DNA of 21,751 bases from SIG636 sp045604285 (lineage in GTDB: Bacteria; Bacillota; Clostridia; Oscillospirales; CAG-382), in assembly GCA_045604285.1 (NCBI GenBank), contig JAZUNS010000182.1:1-21751 (forward strand), given 5' to 3'. The notes under the pieces were generated by a model that saw only the letters and a list, made by a program, of their open reading frames with translations, ran no database searches and was not told where the DNA came from. This document shows positions 12,865 to 20,319 of this stretch, piece after piece (the stretch's first letter is position 1; each line of letters opens with the position of its first letter). A program made the position numbers and the translations under genes.

Positions 12865-14238
12865 CTAAAATAAAATCTTAGCCACACGGTCAATATCGCC
12901 TGCCCCCATAAGAATAACTGTGTCACCTTCGGTGGCATTTTCTTTTATGTAGTCGGCAATTTTTTCAAAGCTGTCAAGGCACATGGCGTTTTCCATTCCT
13001 TTTGCAATACACTCAGAGCTTATGCCGTAGATGTTTTCTTCCCGCGCAGGGAATATCTCTGCAAAAATTTTTACGTCAGCGTCATTAAAGGCAGCCCTGA
13101 AGCCGTCAAGTAAATCGTTGGTTCGGGAATATGTGTGGGGCTGGAATACGGATATAAGCCTTTTACCCCCAAGCTTTTTAGCCGCTGCAAGGGTGGCTAT
13201 TATTTCATCGGGATGGTGTGCATAGTCATCGTAGATCTTTGCGCCGTTTACGGTGCCCTTGTATTCAAACCGTCTGCCAACTCCTCTAAAATCCTTAAGC
13301 CCCTTAATTATGGCCTCGTCGGGAACCTTGGACATAAAGGCGGCGGCAACTGCTGCCAAAGAGTTGGAAATGTTGTGTACGCCGGGTATTGAAAGCTCCG
13401 CATCAAATACCTCTCTGCCCTTAAATACAAGAGTGTAACCGGGTAAACCGTCCACAAAATGTATATTCTTGGCGTAAAAATCCGCCGTGGGATCTTCGAT
13501 AGAGTAGGTATAAAGCTTGCCCTCGTGGGCAGAGGCGCACAGCATGGCGTGCTTGCTGTCCTTATTGACAATAACACAGCCGCTGGGGGCGGTATTATCC
13601 ATAAAACGTTTAAAGGACTTATCCATTTGGTCAATAGACTCAAAATAGTCCGTATGGTCAAGCTCTACGTTAAGAATAACGGAAACCGTAGGATAAAACT
13701 TTAAGAAAGAATCCTTATACTCGCAGGCTTCAAAAACAAAGTTGCCGTCGTGCCCCGTCCTAAAGGTGGAGGAAATGCTCGGCAGCTTGGCACCTATCAA
13801 TATCGTAGGGTCTGCACCGTTAAGGGAGAGGAATATCTGTGACAGTATGCCGCAGGTGGTGGATTTACCGTGGGTCCCCGCAACGGCAATAGAGTTGGGA
13901 TACCCCAAGGCTATCGCCCCCAAAAGCTCAGCCCTGCTTATGTAGGGAATGTCCTTTTCGGCAATATATTTCATTTCGGGATGCTCGCTGTCCACCGCAG
14001 CGGTAAAAACCGCTATCTCACAGCCGTCGCTGTTTTCAGGCGCACTTTCATAAAAAACTTCTATACCTTCGTTTTCAAGGCTTTTGGTTGCGTCACTTCT
14101 TCTGCGGTCATAACCCTTAACAGCCTTACCGCTTCTTTTAAGAATAAGCGCCAAAGAGGACATACTTATTCCGCCGATACCGATAAAATAAAAGCTGTTA
14201 TATTTATCCATGTCAAATTTACTAATATCAAATTGCAA
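12865..14238 (-). CDS. murC: UDP-N-acetylmuramate--L-alanine ligase
   Basis: MurC is the cytosolic ATP-dependent ligase that adds L-Ala to UDP-MurNAc, the first amino acid of the peptidoglycan stem. The protein is about 457 aa. The N-terminal UDP-binding motif is FYFIGIGGISMSSLA (about 16-30), the ATP P-loop AGTHGKSTT (about 120-128), and the central domain has LNVELDHTDYF. The C-terminal domain has YDDYAHHPDEI and FQPHTYSRT, all typical of MurC rather than MurD/E/F. The start I prefer is TTG 14238, 6 nt after GAGGTG. The GTG at 14247 is part of that same Shine-Dalgarno. ATG at 14211 is a further possibility. The gene is far from any visible division cluster and is followed directly by a small hypothetical gene. 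Confidence 0.95.
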   Translation of the reverse strand: MQFDISKFDMDKYNSFYFIGIGGISMSSLALILKRSGKAVKGYDRRRSDATKSLENEGIEVFYESAPENSDGCEIAVFTAAVDSEHPEMKYIAEKDIPYISRAELLGAIALGYPNSIAVAGTHGKSTTCGILSQIFLSLNGADPTILIGAKLPSISSTFRTGHDGNFVFEACEYKDSFLKFYPTVSVILNVELDHTDYFESIDQMDKSFKRFMDNTAPSGCVIVNKDSKHAMLCASAHEGKLYTYSIEDPTADFYAKNIHFVDGLPGYTLVFKGREVFDAELSIPGVHNISNSLAAVAAAFMSKVPDEAIIKGLKDFRGVGRRFEYKGTVNGAKIYDDYAHHPDEIIATLAAAKKLGGKRLISVFQPHTYSRTNDLLDGFRAAFNDADVKIFAEIFPAREENIYGISSECIAKGMENAMCLDSFEKIADYIKENATEGDTVILMGAGDIDRVAKILF

Positions 14239-14382
14239 AACAAACACCTCGTATATAATAATGGGTAGCTGTGCATACAGTATATTTTAGCATAGAGTGA
14301 GAGAAAATAAAAGAGTGAATTTAAATAAAGATAAAATTTAATGTTTTTTGTTAAAGTTGTACATTTGTTAGCGGAGGCTTTT

Positions 14383-14619
14383 ATGAAAATATCACAGATA
14401 ATAATCAGAAAACGTTTCGAAACAGGTCCCCTTGCCGCAATAGTAAGCGTTATATTTAACGGCGTTTTGGCTGTACACGACGTTAAAGTTGCCTATCGCC
14501 CCAACGGCGGACTTATTGCCATAATGCCTAAAAATGAAAAGGGCAGGGACGTTGCTCATCCGTTAAACGAGGACTTTCGTAGATATTTGGAAGAAGAAAT
14601 AACCAAAAAACTTGCATAA
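14383..14619 (+). CDS. spoVG: SpoVG-family RNA/DNA-binding regulator
   Basis: SpoVG proteins are small nucleic-acid-binding regulators affecting sporulation, cell division and virulence traits in Firmicutes. The 78-aa product keeps the family core: LAAIVSVIFNG, VHDVKVAYRPNGGLIAIMP and a Lys-rich segment before DVAHPLN. A short helix follows (FRRYLEEEITKKL). It is somewhat shorter than the roughly 85-100 aa common elsewhere, with a shortened loop after IMPK. ATG 14383 follows GCGGAGG by 5 nt. The frame from 14341 lacks a ribosome site. It is divergent from murC; I could not find a convincing sigma-A or sigma-H promoter in the 135-bp gap. Confidence 0.9.
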   Translation: MKISQIIIRKRFETGPLAAIVSVIFNGVLAVHDVKVAYRPNGGLIAIMPKNEKGRDVAHPLNEDFRRYLEEEITKKLA

Positions 14620-14648
14620 TTTTTTTCGTTAAATGTTAAATATACCTC

Positions 14649-14677
14649 TTGACAAAGGCACATACTTTTCGTATAAT
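14649..14677 (+). promoter_or_regulatory. Promoter of the ECF S-component gene
   Basis: TTGACA (14649-14654), 17 bp, TATAAT (14672-14677): a perfect sigma-A consensus. The start site near 14684 leaves a leader of about 62 nt containing a palindrome. Confidence 0.9.
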
Positions 14678-14705
14678 GCATGTATCTTAGTCAAATGGTG
14701 TATAT

Positions 14706-14724
14706 TATGCATAATTAATGCATA
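14706..14724 (+). promoter_or_regulatory. Palindrome in the leader of the ECF S-component gene, possible operator
   Basis: TATGCAT-AATTA-ATGCATA is a perfect 7+7 inverted repeat about 20 nt downstream of the start site and 9 nt before the Shine-Dalgarno. It is too AT-rich to be a strong terminator and fits a repressor site acting as a roadblock. No regulator gene is adjacent. Confidence 0.45.
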
Positions 14725-14745
14725 TTTATAAAAGGAGGAATTGCT

Positions 14746-15372
14746 GTGAAAAATACGCTTAACGTAAAAAAACTTGCTCTTGCTTCGGTAATTGCGGCAA
14801 TGATATTGGTCATAGGCTTCGTTCCGTTTTTGGGTTATATAAGAGTAGGCGCTGTGTCCATCACCACCGTTATAATTCCCGTTACCATAGGCTCCATGGC
14901 GTTGGGCTGGAAGTACGGTGCGTTTTTCGGTTTCCTTTTTGGCGTTACCAGTTTTGTTCAGTGCTTTACAGGTGACCCCTTGGGTGCTATATGCGTAAAC
15001 GAAAATATCTTTTTCGCTATAGTGATGTGTATTGTTACCCGTACCTTAATGGGCGCAATAACCGGCTTGCTGGCACAGCAAATAGCTCAGCTTATAAAGA
15101 AGTCACCCCTTAAGCAAATTGCACCTTCTTTGGTTGGCCCCTTACTTAATACCGTGTTCTTCTGCGGCGCTTTAGTTCTTCTTTACGGTAAAAATACCGA
15201 GGTTTTAAACTATTTTGCAGAAGCACTGCAGGTTGAAACCGCAACTATAGCAATTATACTCGGCGCTATGGTTACCGTAAACTCCGTTATCGAAATAATT
15301 GCTTGCGGCTTTATCGGCACAGCGGTTTGCGTTGCTCTTGAAAAGGCAGGGCTTTTAAAGGACAAAGAATAG
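14746..15372 (+). CDS. ECF transporter S component (vitamin-binding membrane subunit)
   Basis: S components bind a vitamin or precursor and dock onto a shared ECF energising module (two ATPases and EcfT), which is not encoded here. The 208-aa protein is strongly hydrophobic with about six helices. Typical ECF-S features are the early segment FLGYIRVGAVSITTVIIPVTIGSMALGWKYGAFFGFLFG (about 28-66) and the following GDPLG. A late NSVIEI segment precedes the last helix. The pattern resembles the PanT (pantothenate) group, but I cannot fix the ligand. GTG 14746 lies 7 nt after AGGAGG (14733-14738). The gene is monocistronic between a strong promoter and a terminator. Confidence 0.85.
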   Translation: MKNTLNVKKLALASVIAAMILVIGFVPFLGYIRVGAVSITTVIIPVTIGSMALGWKYGAFFGFLFGVTSFVQCFTGDPLGAICVNENIFFAIVMCIVTRTLMGAITGLLAQQIAQLIKKSPLKQIAPSLVGPLLNTVFFCGALVLLYGKNTEVLNYFAEALQVETATIAIILGAMVTVNSVIEIIACGFIGTAVCVALEKAGLLKDKE

Positions 15373-15385
15373 CTTTAGGCTTTTT

Positions 15386-15419
15386 AAAAAATCGGACCTT
15401 CTTATGGGTCCGATTTTTT
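15386..15419. terminator. Bidirectional terminator between the ECF S gene and rubrerythrin
   Basis: AAAAAATCGGACC (15386-15398) pairs perfectly with GGTCCGATTTTTT (15407-15419) over 13 bp with an 8-nt loop. The A-run and T-run give a poly-U end in either direction. It lies 13 nt after one stop and 5 nt before the convergent stop. Confidence 0.92.
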
Positions 15420-15424
15420 ATATA

Positions 15425-15952
15425 TTACATATCGGCTCTGCGATAGCCTGTCTTTCCGTATCCGCAAAGAGGGCATTCCTCCGGCGGTGTCAGCCCCGCA
15501 TGGCTGTAGCCGCATTTGCGGCATACCCAAAGGGTTTCTTCATGGCTGTGATATCTGCTGTCGCCGTCCATGTCGTTTTTATACTTAAGCAGTTTGTCAC
15601 GGTGCATGGCTTCGGATTTTCCGTTGGCTAAAAACTTGTCGGACAAAGCTTCGTATCCCTCAAGCTCGGCTTTAGACGCCATACCGTTGTATCTAAAGGC
15701 GGCGCTGTCCGTTTCTCCCGCTATGCTTTCTGCCAGCTCGTCACCTTCGTTTTCGCTGTGTGCTTCTCTGTACCAAATCCGTGCGTGGCAAAGCTCTTCT
15801 CCCGCAAATTCTCCGTAAAGCACTGCCAGATCTTCGTTGTTCCTGCGGCGGGCATCGTCCTCTAAAATTTTATAACGCACGTATTCGGCAGATTCGTTTT
15901 CAAATGCTTTCAATATATTATTAAAGCTTTCGCTGTTGCGATTATAATGCAT
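15425..15952 (-). CDS. rbr: Rubrerythrin
   Basis: Rubrerythrin is a cytosolic peroxidase that reduces H2O2 in anaerobes, using a di-iron site and a rubredoxin-type FeS4 centre. The 175-aa protein has the four-helix ferritin-like domain (about 1-135). Probable iron ligands are Glu in FENESAEY (about 18-22), Glu53 with His56 (GEELCHARIW), a Glu pair near 96-101, and Glu114 with His117. The C-terminal rubredoxin domain has C144-X2-C147 and C160-X2-C163 (VCRKCGYS, CPLCGY). ATG 15952 follows AAAGGAGACAGTT. It lies 34 nt after the GNAT gene on the same strand. An inverted repeat spans its ribosome site. Confidence 0.93.
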   Translation of the reverse strand: MHYNRNSESFNNILKAFENESAEYVRYKILEDDARRRNNEDLAVLYGEFAGEELCHARIWYREAHSENEGDELAESIAGETDSAAFRYNGMASKAELEGYEALSDKFLANGKSEAMHRDKLLKYKNDMDGDSRYHSHEETLWVCRKCGYSHAGLTPPEECPLCGYGKTGYRRADM

Positions 15953-15987
15953 AACTGTCTCCTTTACATGTAGTTATACTGACAGTT
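15953..15987 (-). promoter_or_regulatory. Inverted repeat around the rubrerythrin ribosome site
   Basis: On the minus strand AACTGTC (15987-15981) and GACAGTT (15959-15953) are perfect complements separated by 21 nt. The 3' arm begins within the Shine-Dalgarno AAAGGAGAC and ends at the ATG. It could partly hide the ribosome site or be a protein-binding site. It does not match the PerR box. Confidence 0.4.
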
Positions 15988-16580
15988 TATGCGTTATGTA
16001 AACCTTTTGCCTCCCTGTAATCCTCTGCGGTTATGGCATAATAGCTAAAGGTTTTGTATATACCTTTTATAAAAAGAGCCTGCCTTAACGTACCTTCCTT
16101 GCGCATCCCAAGCTTAAGCGCCAAGTTTTCAGAGCGTGCGTTTCCTTCAAGTATTCTTGCCTCTATTCTGTTAAGACCAAGTCTTTCAAAACCAACGGAT
16201 ATAACCTTGCTTGCCGCTTCGGCCATATAACCCATGCCGCGGTATCTGTGGGATAAAACGTATCCGATCTCAGCTCTGTTATTGTGGGTATCAACCGAAG
16301 CAAAGCCGCAGGTGCCTATAAGCTTGTTGTTGCTTTTTAAAGCAACGCCCCAATCGGTACACAGACCTTTGCGGTATTGCTTTTGCAAAAATTCAATGTG
16401 TCCTCTGGTTTCCGCAACGTTTAAGTGAGGGGACCACAGCAAAAATCTGGATACCTCATCCTCCGATGCGTATTCGTACATATCAAACAGGTCCTCAGGT
16501 ACTATTTTGCGTAAAAGCAGCCTTTCGGTTTGCAGTAAAGGCAGGTCGCTGAAAAGCCTGCGGAATTTTTTGTCATCCAA
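15987..16580 (-). CDS. GNAT N-acetyltransferase, RimJ/RimL-like
   Basis: The enzyme would transfer acetyl from acetyl-CoA to an amine. In the RimJ/RimL subgroup this is often a protein N-terminus, but the substrate is unknown here. The protein is about 197 aa. It opens with LQTERLLLRKIVPEDLFDMYEYASEDEV, typical of Acetyltransf_3 members. The acetyl-CoA loop is in YRGMGYMAEAASKVI (motif A, with RGMGY for the usual R/QxxGxG/A). ARILEGNARSENLALKLGMRKEGTLRQ is the classic RimJ-like motif B. The start I prefer is TTG 16580, 6 nt after GAGGTG; the GTG at 16589 lies inside that Shine-Dalgarno. It precedes rubrerythrin, with which it may be co-transcribed. Confidence 0.88.
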   Translation of the reverse strand: MDDKKFRRLFSDLPLLQTERLLLRKIVPEDLFDMYEYASEDEVSRFLLWSPHLNVAETRGHIEFLQKQYRKGLCTDWGVALKSNNKLIGTCGFASVDTHNNRAEIGYVLSHRYRGMGYMAEAASKVISVGFERLGLNRIEARILEGNARSENLALKLGMRKEGTLRQALFIKGIYKTFSYYAITAEDYREAKGLHNA

Positions 16581-16600
16581 AAAAATCACCTCGCTGTTAC

Positions 16601-16629
16601 AGTATAATCAAAGAACTTTAAAATTGCAA
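16601..16629 (-). promoter_or_regulatory. Promoter of the GNAT-rubrerythrin unit
   Basis: On the minus strand TTGCAA (16629-16624), 17 bp, TATACT (16606-16601), with the start codon about 20 nt downstream. Confidence 0.7.
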
Positions 16630-16678
16630 CCAAGTAATAAAAATAAAAAAACACAGAGTACAAAAATTAAAAAAGTCA

Positions 16679-16707
16679 TTGACATAAACGCAAATATGGT
16701 GTAGAAT
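16679..16707 (+). promoter_or_regulatory. Promoter of the solute-binding-like protein gene
   Basis: TTGACA (16679-16684), 17 bp, TAGAAT (16702-16707). A further TATAAT at 16716-16721 lacks a good -35 box. Confidence 0.8.
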
Positions 16708-16753
16708 AACTTTTGTATAATCATGGCGTTTTTATGGAGGTATAGCATTAGTT

Positions 16754-19249
16754 ATGAAGAAACAAAAGAAATTGGTTAAACGAATAGTCGCTTTAGGTCT
16801 TGTTGCGGTACTTGTAGCGGCTCTTTGTGTGTTTATTTTTGGCAGAAACAATGATACTGTTACAAAAATAGTTTTGCCCGAGATCCCCGTAATCAGCTAT
16901 TTCGGTATAACGGGTGAGACTACCACAGAAGAAGATATTATCGTTGTTGAGCGTGACCTTAACAACACTATAATGACAAATGGCTATGCAGTTAAGCTTT
17001 TCTTAGCGCCTGAGTCTAGGTATAACCATATGCTTGAAACTGCAAAACAGGTTATTGAGGCTTATAAGGAAGACCCCAAAACCACTTATACTTTTGACTA
17101 TGCAACCTCTACCTTTACTCCTGTAAGTGACGGTGAAAGCAACTATATCCGTTATGACCAGGACGTTGTAATGCACAAGCTTGAGGCAGGGGAGAATATT
17201 TATCCCAACACCCTTTCTCTCGACGTAGTTCTTTATACGGATTATGATGAGTATTATCTTGATGCTTCCGAAGGCAAGCTTGTTGATTTGGACGCTGCAC
17301 TCACCAATGCTGAGGGTGAGATGATAAGCCTTAATAAATCCATCCCTGCAGTATTCCTTAACGCTGTTAAGGTTGGCGAAACCGAAGCTGCTGCAAGCGT
17401 ATACGGTATTCCCACCGTTCGTGCGGTAGGTCAGTATGAGTTCCTCGTGTTCGACCAGGACGTTCTTGATTATTACAGCGAACTTCTCACTACCCCCGTT
17501 GAAGGCGAAGAAAATTACGAGTTTGGCTTCTCTAAAAACCAAATGAAATATTTTGCAGAGCTTGAAGAGTATCTCAGATACGTTAAGCAGCATGCAGGTC
17601 CCGACGGCAACGAAATTATACCTCTTCTTAATACTCCCAGTACCTTTACCATTGATGCTGATTATAAGATAGAGATGCTTGAGGGTAACTCTTTGGCAGC
17701 AGATACCAACGGCTACATCATGTCCCCCTATACAAACATTACTAAGTTTGTACCTCATTACGTAACCGTTACCAAGTATCGTTCCTTGGGTTATATAGCT
17801 GACGTGTTTGATGCCGAGGCTGAAACCGCTGAAGAAAAGAAGGCTCTTCTTGAGGAAAAGATGCTTAACGAAACCTTTGCAACCGCATTCTATACCGGCA
17901 CCGTCGGTGAGATAGAAAAGCTTATTAAGGAAGCAGCGGGCGAAAACGGCGAAGGCAAAAATCTTGTTTACAACATCTATTCCAAGCCCATCGCAACCAG
18001 CCAGGAAATATGCCAGGCACTGTTCTGCATCCACGGCGCAAATGGCTACGGCAATGCCGACTATGAGTCCTACGCTGTTAACTTTATCCGTTTGCTTAAC
18101 GGCGTAAACGGCGAAGTAGATATTAAAAACCTTCTTCTCTACGGCGCAAACGGCGTAAACTATACTCTTAACAACAATGGCGAGGTTGTTCTTCCCACCG
18201 TTATCGAAGGTCAGGAAGGTCAAACCTACAGCATGGATACTCTTTATACCGGTCATACCTTCCACGCATTCCCCTCTGCAGATAAGGGCATCACCGTTGA
18301 AGGTATCGAGCTTGAAAAGCAGCACAACCAGGCACTTGAAGAATCTTTCCTTTCCGGCTTCAGCCTTGCTGTAAGAACCTACGCCGTTAAGGATTACGAA
18401 GGCAACACCATCTCCATTGAAGGCGTTGACTACCAAGCAGTTCTCAACAGCGTTGTAGACCAGTTCTACTCTGATTACGTTAACGGCAAGCTTTTCGCAG
18501 TTGATGCAACCAATCCCGAGTTCCTCCAGGAAAACGAGGAGAAGATCAGAGAAACTATTGAAGAAGCAATAATTGCTGAATATAAGAAGTATTTGGTTGA
18601 CACTAAGACCGAGGCTGTTCGTGCTGAAATAGTAGCAGATGAAGATTTTATCTCCGAAAAGACCTCTTCTGCACAGACCATTGCACAGGATATGCTTTAT
18701 GAAGCTACCATGAACGCTATGATAGCTGAATATAAAGAAAAGCAGGAAGCAACCGGTGGTACCGTTGATCCCAACTACGCACCCGATTCCGAAGCTATCA
18801 AGAAGGCTGTTGAAGAAAACAAGTATTTCCCTGCAACCTATATTGATACTCTCTTTGAAGATGAACTTAATAAGTTTATCGATATGGAATTGAGAAGCCG
18901 TATGTCCGGTTATGAAAACACCCTTGAATTCGGCTCTCTTATGGATGCATATCTCACAAGTGAAGAGTTCGCAGCAGAGAAGGAAGAAAGATACGCAGAA
19001 GATTATGATGATTATCTTGGTAAGTATCTTGAACAGACCGTTAGCGAAAAGATTGAAAACTTTGCAATGGTTGATTTCTACTCCATCGTAGAAGAACAGT
19101 TTGCAATCGCAAACTCTCAGCGTATAGCAGAAATTGCAAGAGAATATCCTTTCGTAGACGTTTCCGGTCTTACCTTCTGCTTCACCTATAACGAAGCAAA
19201 GACCTTGTTTGAAAACCAGTATTACGCACTCAAGGGCGAACCCAAATAA
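16754..19249 (+). CDS. Large exported, probably membrane-anchored protein with a solute-binding-like domain and an acidic helical C-terminal region
   Basis: The 831-aa protein starts with a basic, hydrophobic signal or anchor (about 5-30, MKKQKKLVKR then LVAVLVAAL). Its Cys25 is not in a proper lipobox. Residues about 75-480 resemble extracellular solute-binding proteins of ABC importers: a YGIPTVRAVGQYEFLVFDQDVL stretch (about 217-238), and NIYSKPIATSQEICQ through NFIRLLNG and LLLYGANGVNYTLNNNGEV (about 407-477). The latter echoes the LLYTDPEVANLLNYGIEGKHY-like region of that fold. Residues about 580-800 are acidic and strongly helical, with many EE/EK heptads and no family I know. No ABC permease or ATPase is beside it. 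Its ribosome site GGAGG is 13 nt before ATG 16754, a wide gap. The protease gene follows on the same strand. Confidence 0.75.
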   Translation: MKKQKKLVKRIVALGLVAVLVAALCVFIFGRNNDTVTKIVLPEIPVISYFGITGETTTEEDIIVVERDLNNTIMTNGYAVKLFLAPESRYNHMLETAKQVIEAYKEDPKTTYTFDYATSTFTPVSDGESNYIRYDQDVVMHKLEAGENIYPNTLSLDVVLYTDYDEYYLDASEGKLVDLDAALTNAEGEMISLNKSIPAVFLNAVKVGETEAAASVYGIPTVRAVGQYEFLVFDQDVLDYYSELLTTPVEGEENYEFGFSKNQMKYFAELEEYLRYVKQHAGPDGNEIIPLLNTPSTFTIDADYKIEMLEGNSLAADTNGYIMSPYTNITKFVPHYVTVTKYRSLGYIADVFDAEAETAEEKKALLEEKMLNETFATAFYTGTVGEIEKLIKEAAGENGEGKNLVYNIYSKPIATSQEICQALFCIHGANGYGNADYESYAVNFIRLLNGVNGEVDIKNLLLYGANGVNYTLNNNGEVVLPTVIEGQEGQTYSMDTLYTGHTFHAFPSADKGITVEGIELEKQHNQALEESFLSGFSLAVRTYAVKDYEGNTISIEGVDYQAVLNSVVDQFYSDYVNGKLFAVDATNPEFLQENEEKIRETIEEAIIAEYKKYLVDTKTEAVRAEIVADEDFISEKTSSAQTIAQDMLYEATMNAMIAEYKEKQEATGGTVDPNYAPDSEAIKKAVEENKYFPATYIDTLFEDELNKFIDMELRSRMSGYENTLEFGSLMDAYLTSEEFAAEKEERYAEDYDDYLGKYLEQTVSEKIENFAMVDFYSIVEEQFAIANSQRIAEIAREYPFVDVSGLTFCFTYNEAKTLFENQYYALKGEPK

Positions 19250-19267
19250 TAAGGCAATCAATCTAAT

Positions 19268-19293
19268 AAGGGGCTGGCAAAGGTCAGCCCCTT
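19268..19293 (+). terminator. Hairpin after the solute-binding-like gene, possible weak terminator
   Basis: AAGGGGCTG (19268-19276) pairs with CAGCCCCTT (19285-19293) over 9 bp with an 8-nt loop. The following AAATAATTATTTAG has no U-tract, so partial read-through into the protease gene, or mRNA end protection, is likely. Confidence 0.6.
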
Positions 19294-19317
19294 AAATAAT
19301 TATTTAGGAGGGAAAAT

Positions 19318-20238
19318 ATGTTTGCAGAAGCAATAGAAAAGGTAGGGGAGTACACCCGTCCTATTTTGTATATCTATCGCAATTACGGCGAGACCGTGGT
19401 GCTGCCCGGCTCAGGCACTTTGTTTTTCGTAAACGAAGAGGGATACGCCGTTACTTGCCGTCACGTGGCAGAAACGATACTTGCCGCTACCAAGATAAAC
19501 GAAAAATATAATATGTTTAAAAAAGCCAAGGCGCAGCTTTTAAACGGTAAAAATAACGTCCAGGCTCTTAAAAAGCTTGAGCTGGAGTACGGCTATAAAA
19601 AGGGCATCACCGTTAATATGAAGTGCAATTTTAAGGGCTGTGTGGCACCTATAACGGGCATCACCTGCCACGTTCATAAGGATTATGACCTGGCAATAAT
19701 AAAGTTCAACGGCTTTGAAACTACTAATTACAACGGGCACGCAATTTTTGCCGATAACACAAGAAATATTAAGCCCGGCAACTTTATGTGTCGTATAGGC
19801 TTTCCTTTCCCGGAGGGCGTAAATGCCATCTACAGCGGCATAAACGACGATATAGAATGGAGCGATGTCCGTTCTGTAAATACTCCTCGTTTTCCAATGG
19901 ACGGCATGGTTACTCGCCACGTGGCTAAGGACGGAAAAATCTGCGGCTTTGAGCTTAGCACACCGGGTCTTAAGGGTCAAAGCGGCGGACCTTTGTTTGA
20001 TAAAAAAGGCGTAATCTACGGTATGCAGTACGAAACCAGGCATCTTAATTTGGGCTACCGTTTTGACGATAACGGCACTCCGCTCCCCAAGGACAGCACA
20101 GCCCGTGCCAATAACGCTTTTATCCACGTAGGCCATTGCCTGGACGGGGAAATAATCAAAAATTTCCTGCGTGAATGCGGCGTTAAGTATTATACAGAAA
20201 ACGGTCCCGTTTATCCAAGGCAGTTTACCGAGGTATAG
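19318..20238 (+). CDS. Trypsin-like serine protease without signal peptide
   Basis: The 306-aa protein has a chymotrypsin-fold triad: His49 in YAVTCRHVAE, Asp124 in HKDYDLAIIKF, and Ser222 in GLKGQSGGPLFD. The oxyanion motif GxSGGP is intact. There is no signal peptide, transmembrane helix or PDZ domain, so it should act in the cytosol unless exported by another route. A charged helical insertion (about 51-95, many Lys) lies between the His and Asp segments. About ten cysteine/histidine residues are scattered without a clear metal motif. ATG 19318 follows AGGAGGGAAAAT. It may be read from the upstream promoter through a hairpin, or from its own unseen promoter. The substrate is unknown. Confidence 0.85.
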   Translation: MFAEAIEKVGEYTRPILYIYRNYGETVVLPGSGTLFFVNEEGYAVTCRHVAETILAATKINEKYNMFKKAKAQLLNGKNNVQALKKLELEYGYKKGITVNMKCNFKGCVAPITGITCHVHKDYDLAIIKFNGFETTNYNGHAIFADNTRNIKPGNFMCRIGFPFPEGVNAIYSGINDDIEWSDVRSVNTPRFPMDGMVTRHVAKDGKICGFELSTPGLKGQSGGPLFDKKGVIYGMQYETRHLNLGYRFDDNGTPLPKDSTARANNAFIHVGHCLDGEIIKNFLRECGVKYYTENGPVYPRQFTEV

Positions 20239-20274
20239 AATTTCGGTACTAAAGGCTATTCAAATATAAAACAA

Positions 20275-20307
20275 AAAAATCACGGCTTATTTTAAGCCGT
20301 GATTTTT
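20275..20307. terminator. Bidirectional terminator between the protease and decarboxylase genes
   Basis: AAAAATCACGGCTTA (20275-20289) pairs perfectly with TAAGCCGTGATTTTT (20293-20307) over 15 bp with a TTT loop. It is followed by T-rich sequence on both strands and lies between convergent stops at 20238 and 20320. Confidence 0.92.
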
Positions 20308-20319
20308 GTTTATGCTAAA

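Noticed and set aside
14290..14330. Sigma-H type promoter for spoVG (AGTGAATTT as a -10 box)
   Set aside because: The -10 resembles the consensus, but nothing at the right distance matches the sigma-H -35 element.
17003..19261. 752-codon minus-strand frame opposite the solute-binding-like gene
   Set aside because: It is antisense to a gene with promoter, signal peptide and protein-like composition. It is Cys/Phe/Ile-rich noise caused by the GAA/AAG-rich opposite strand.
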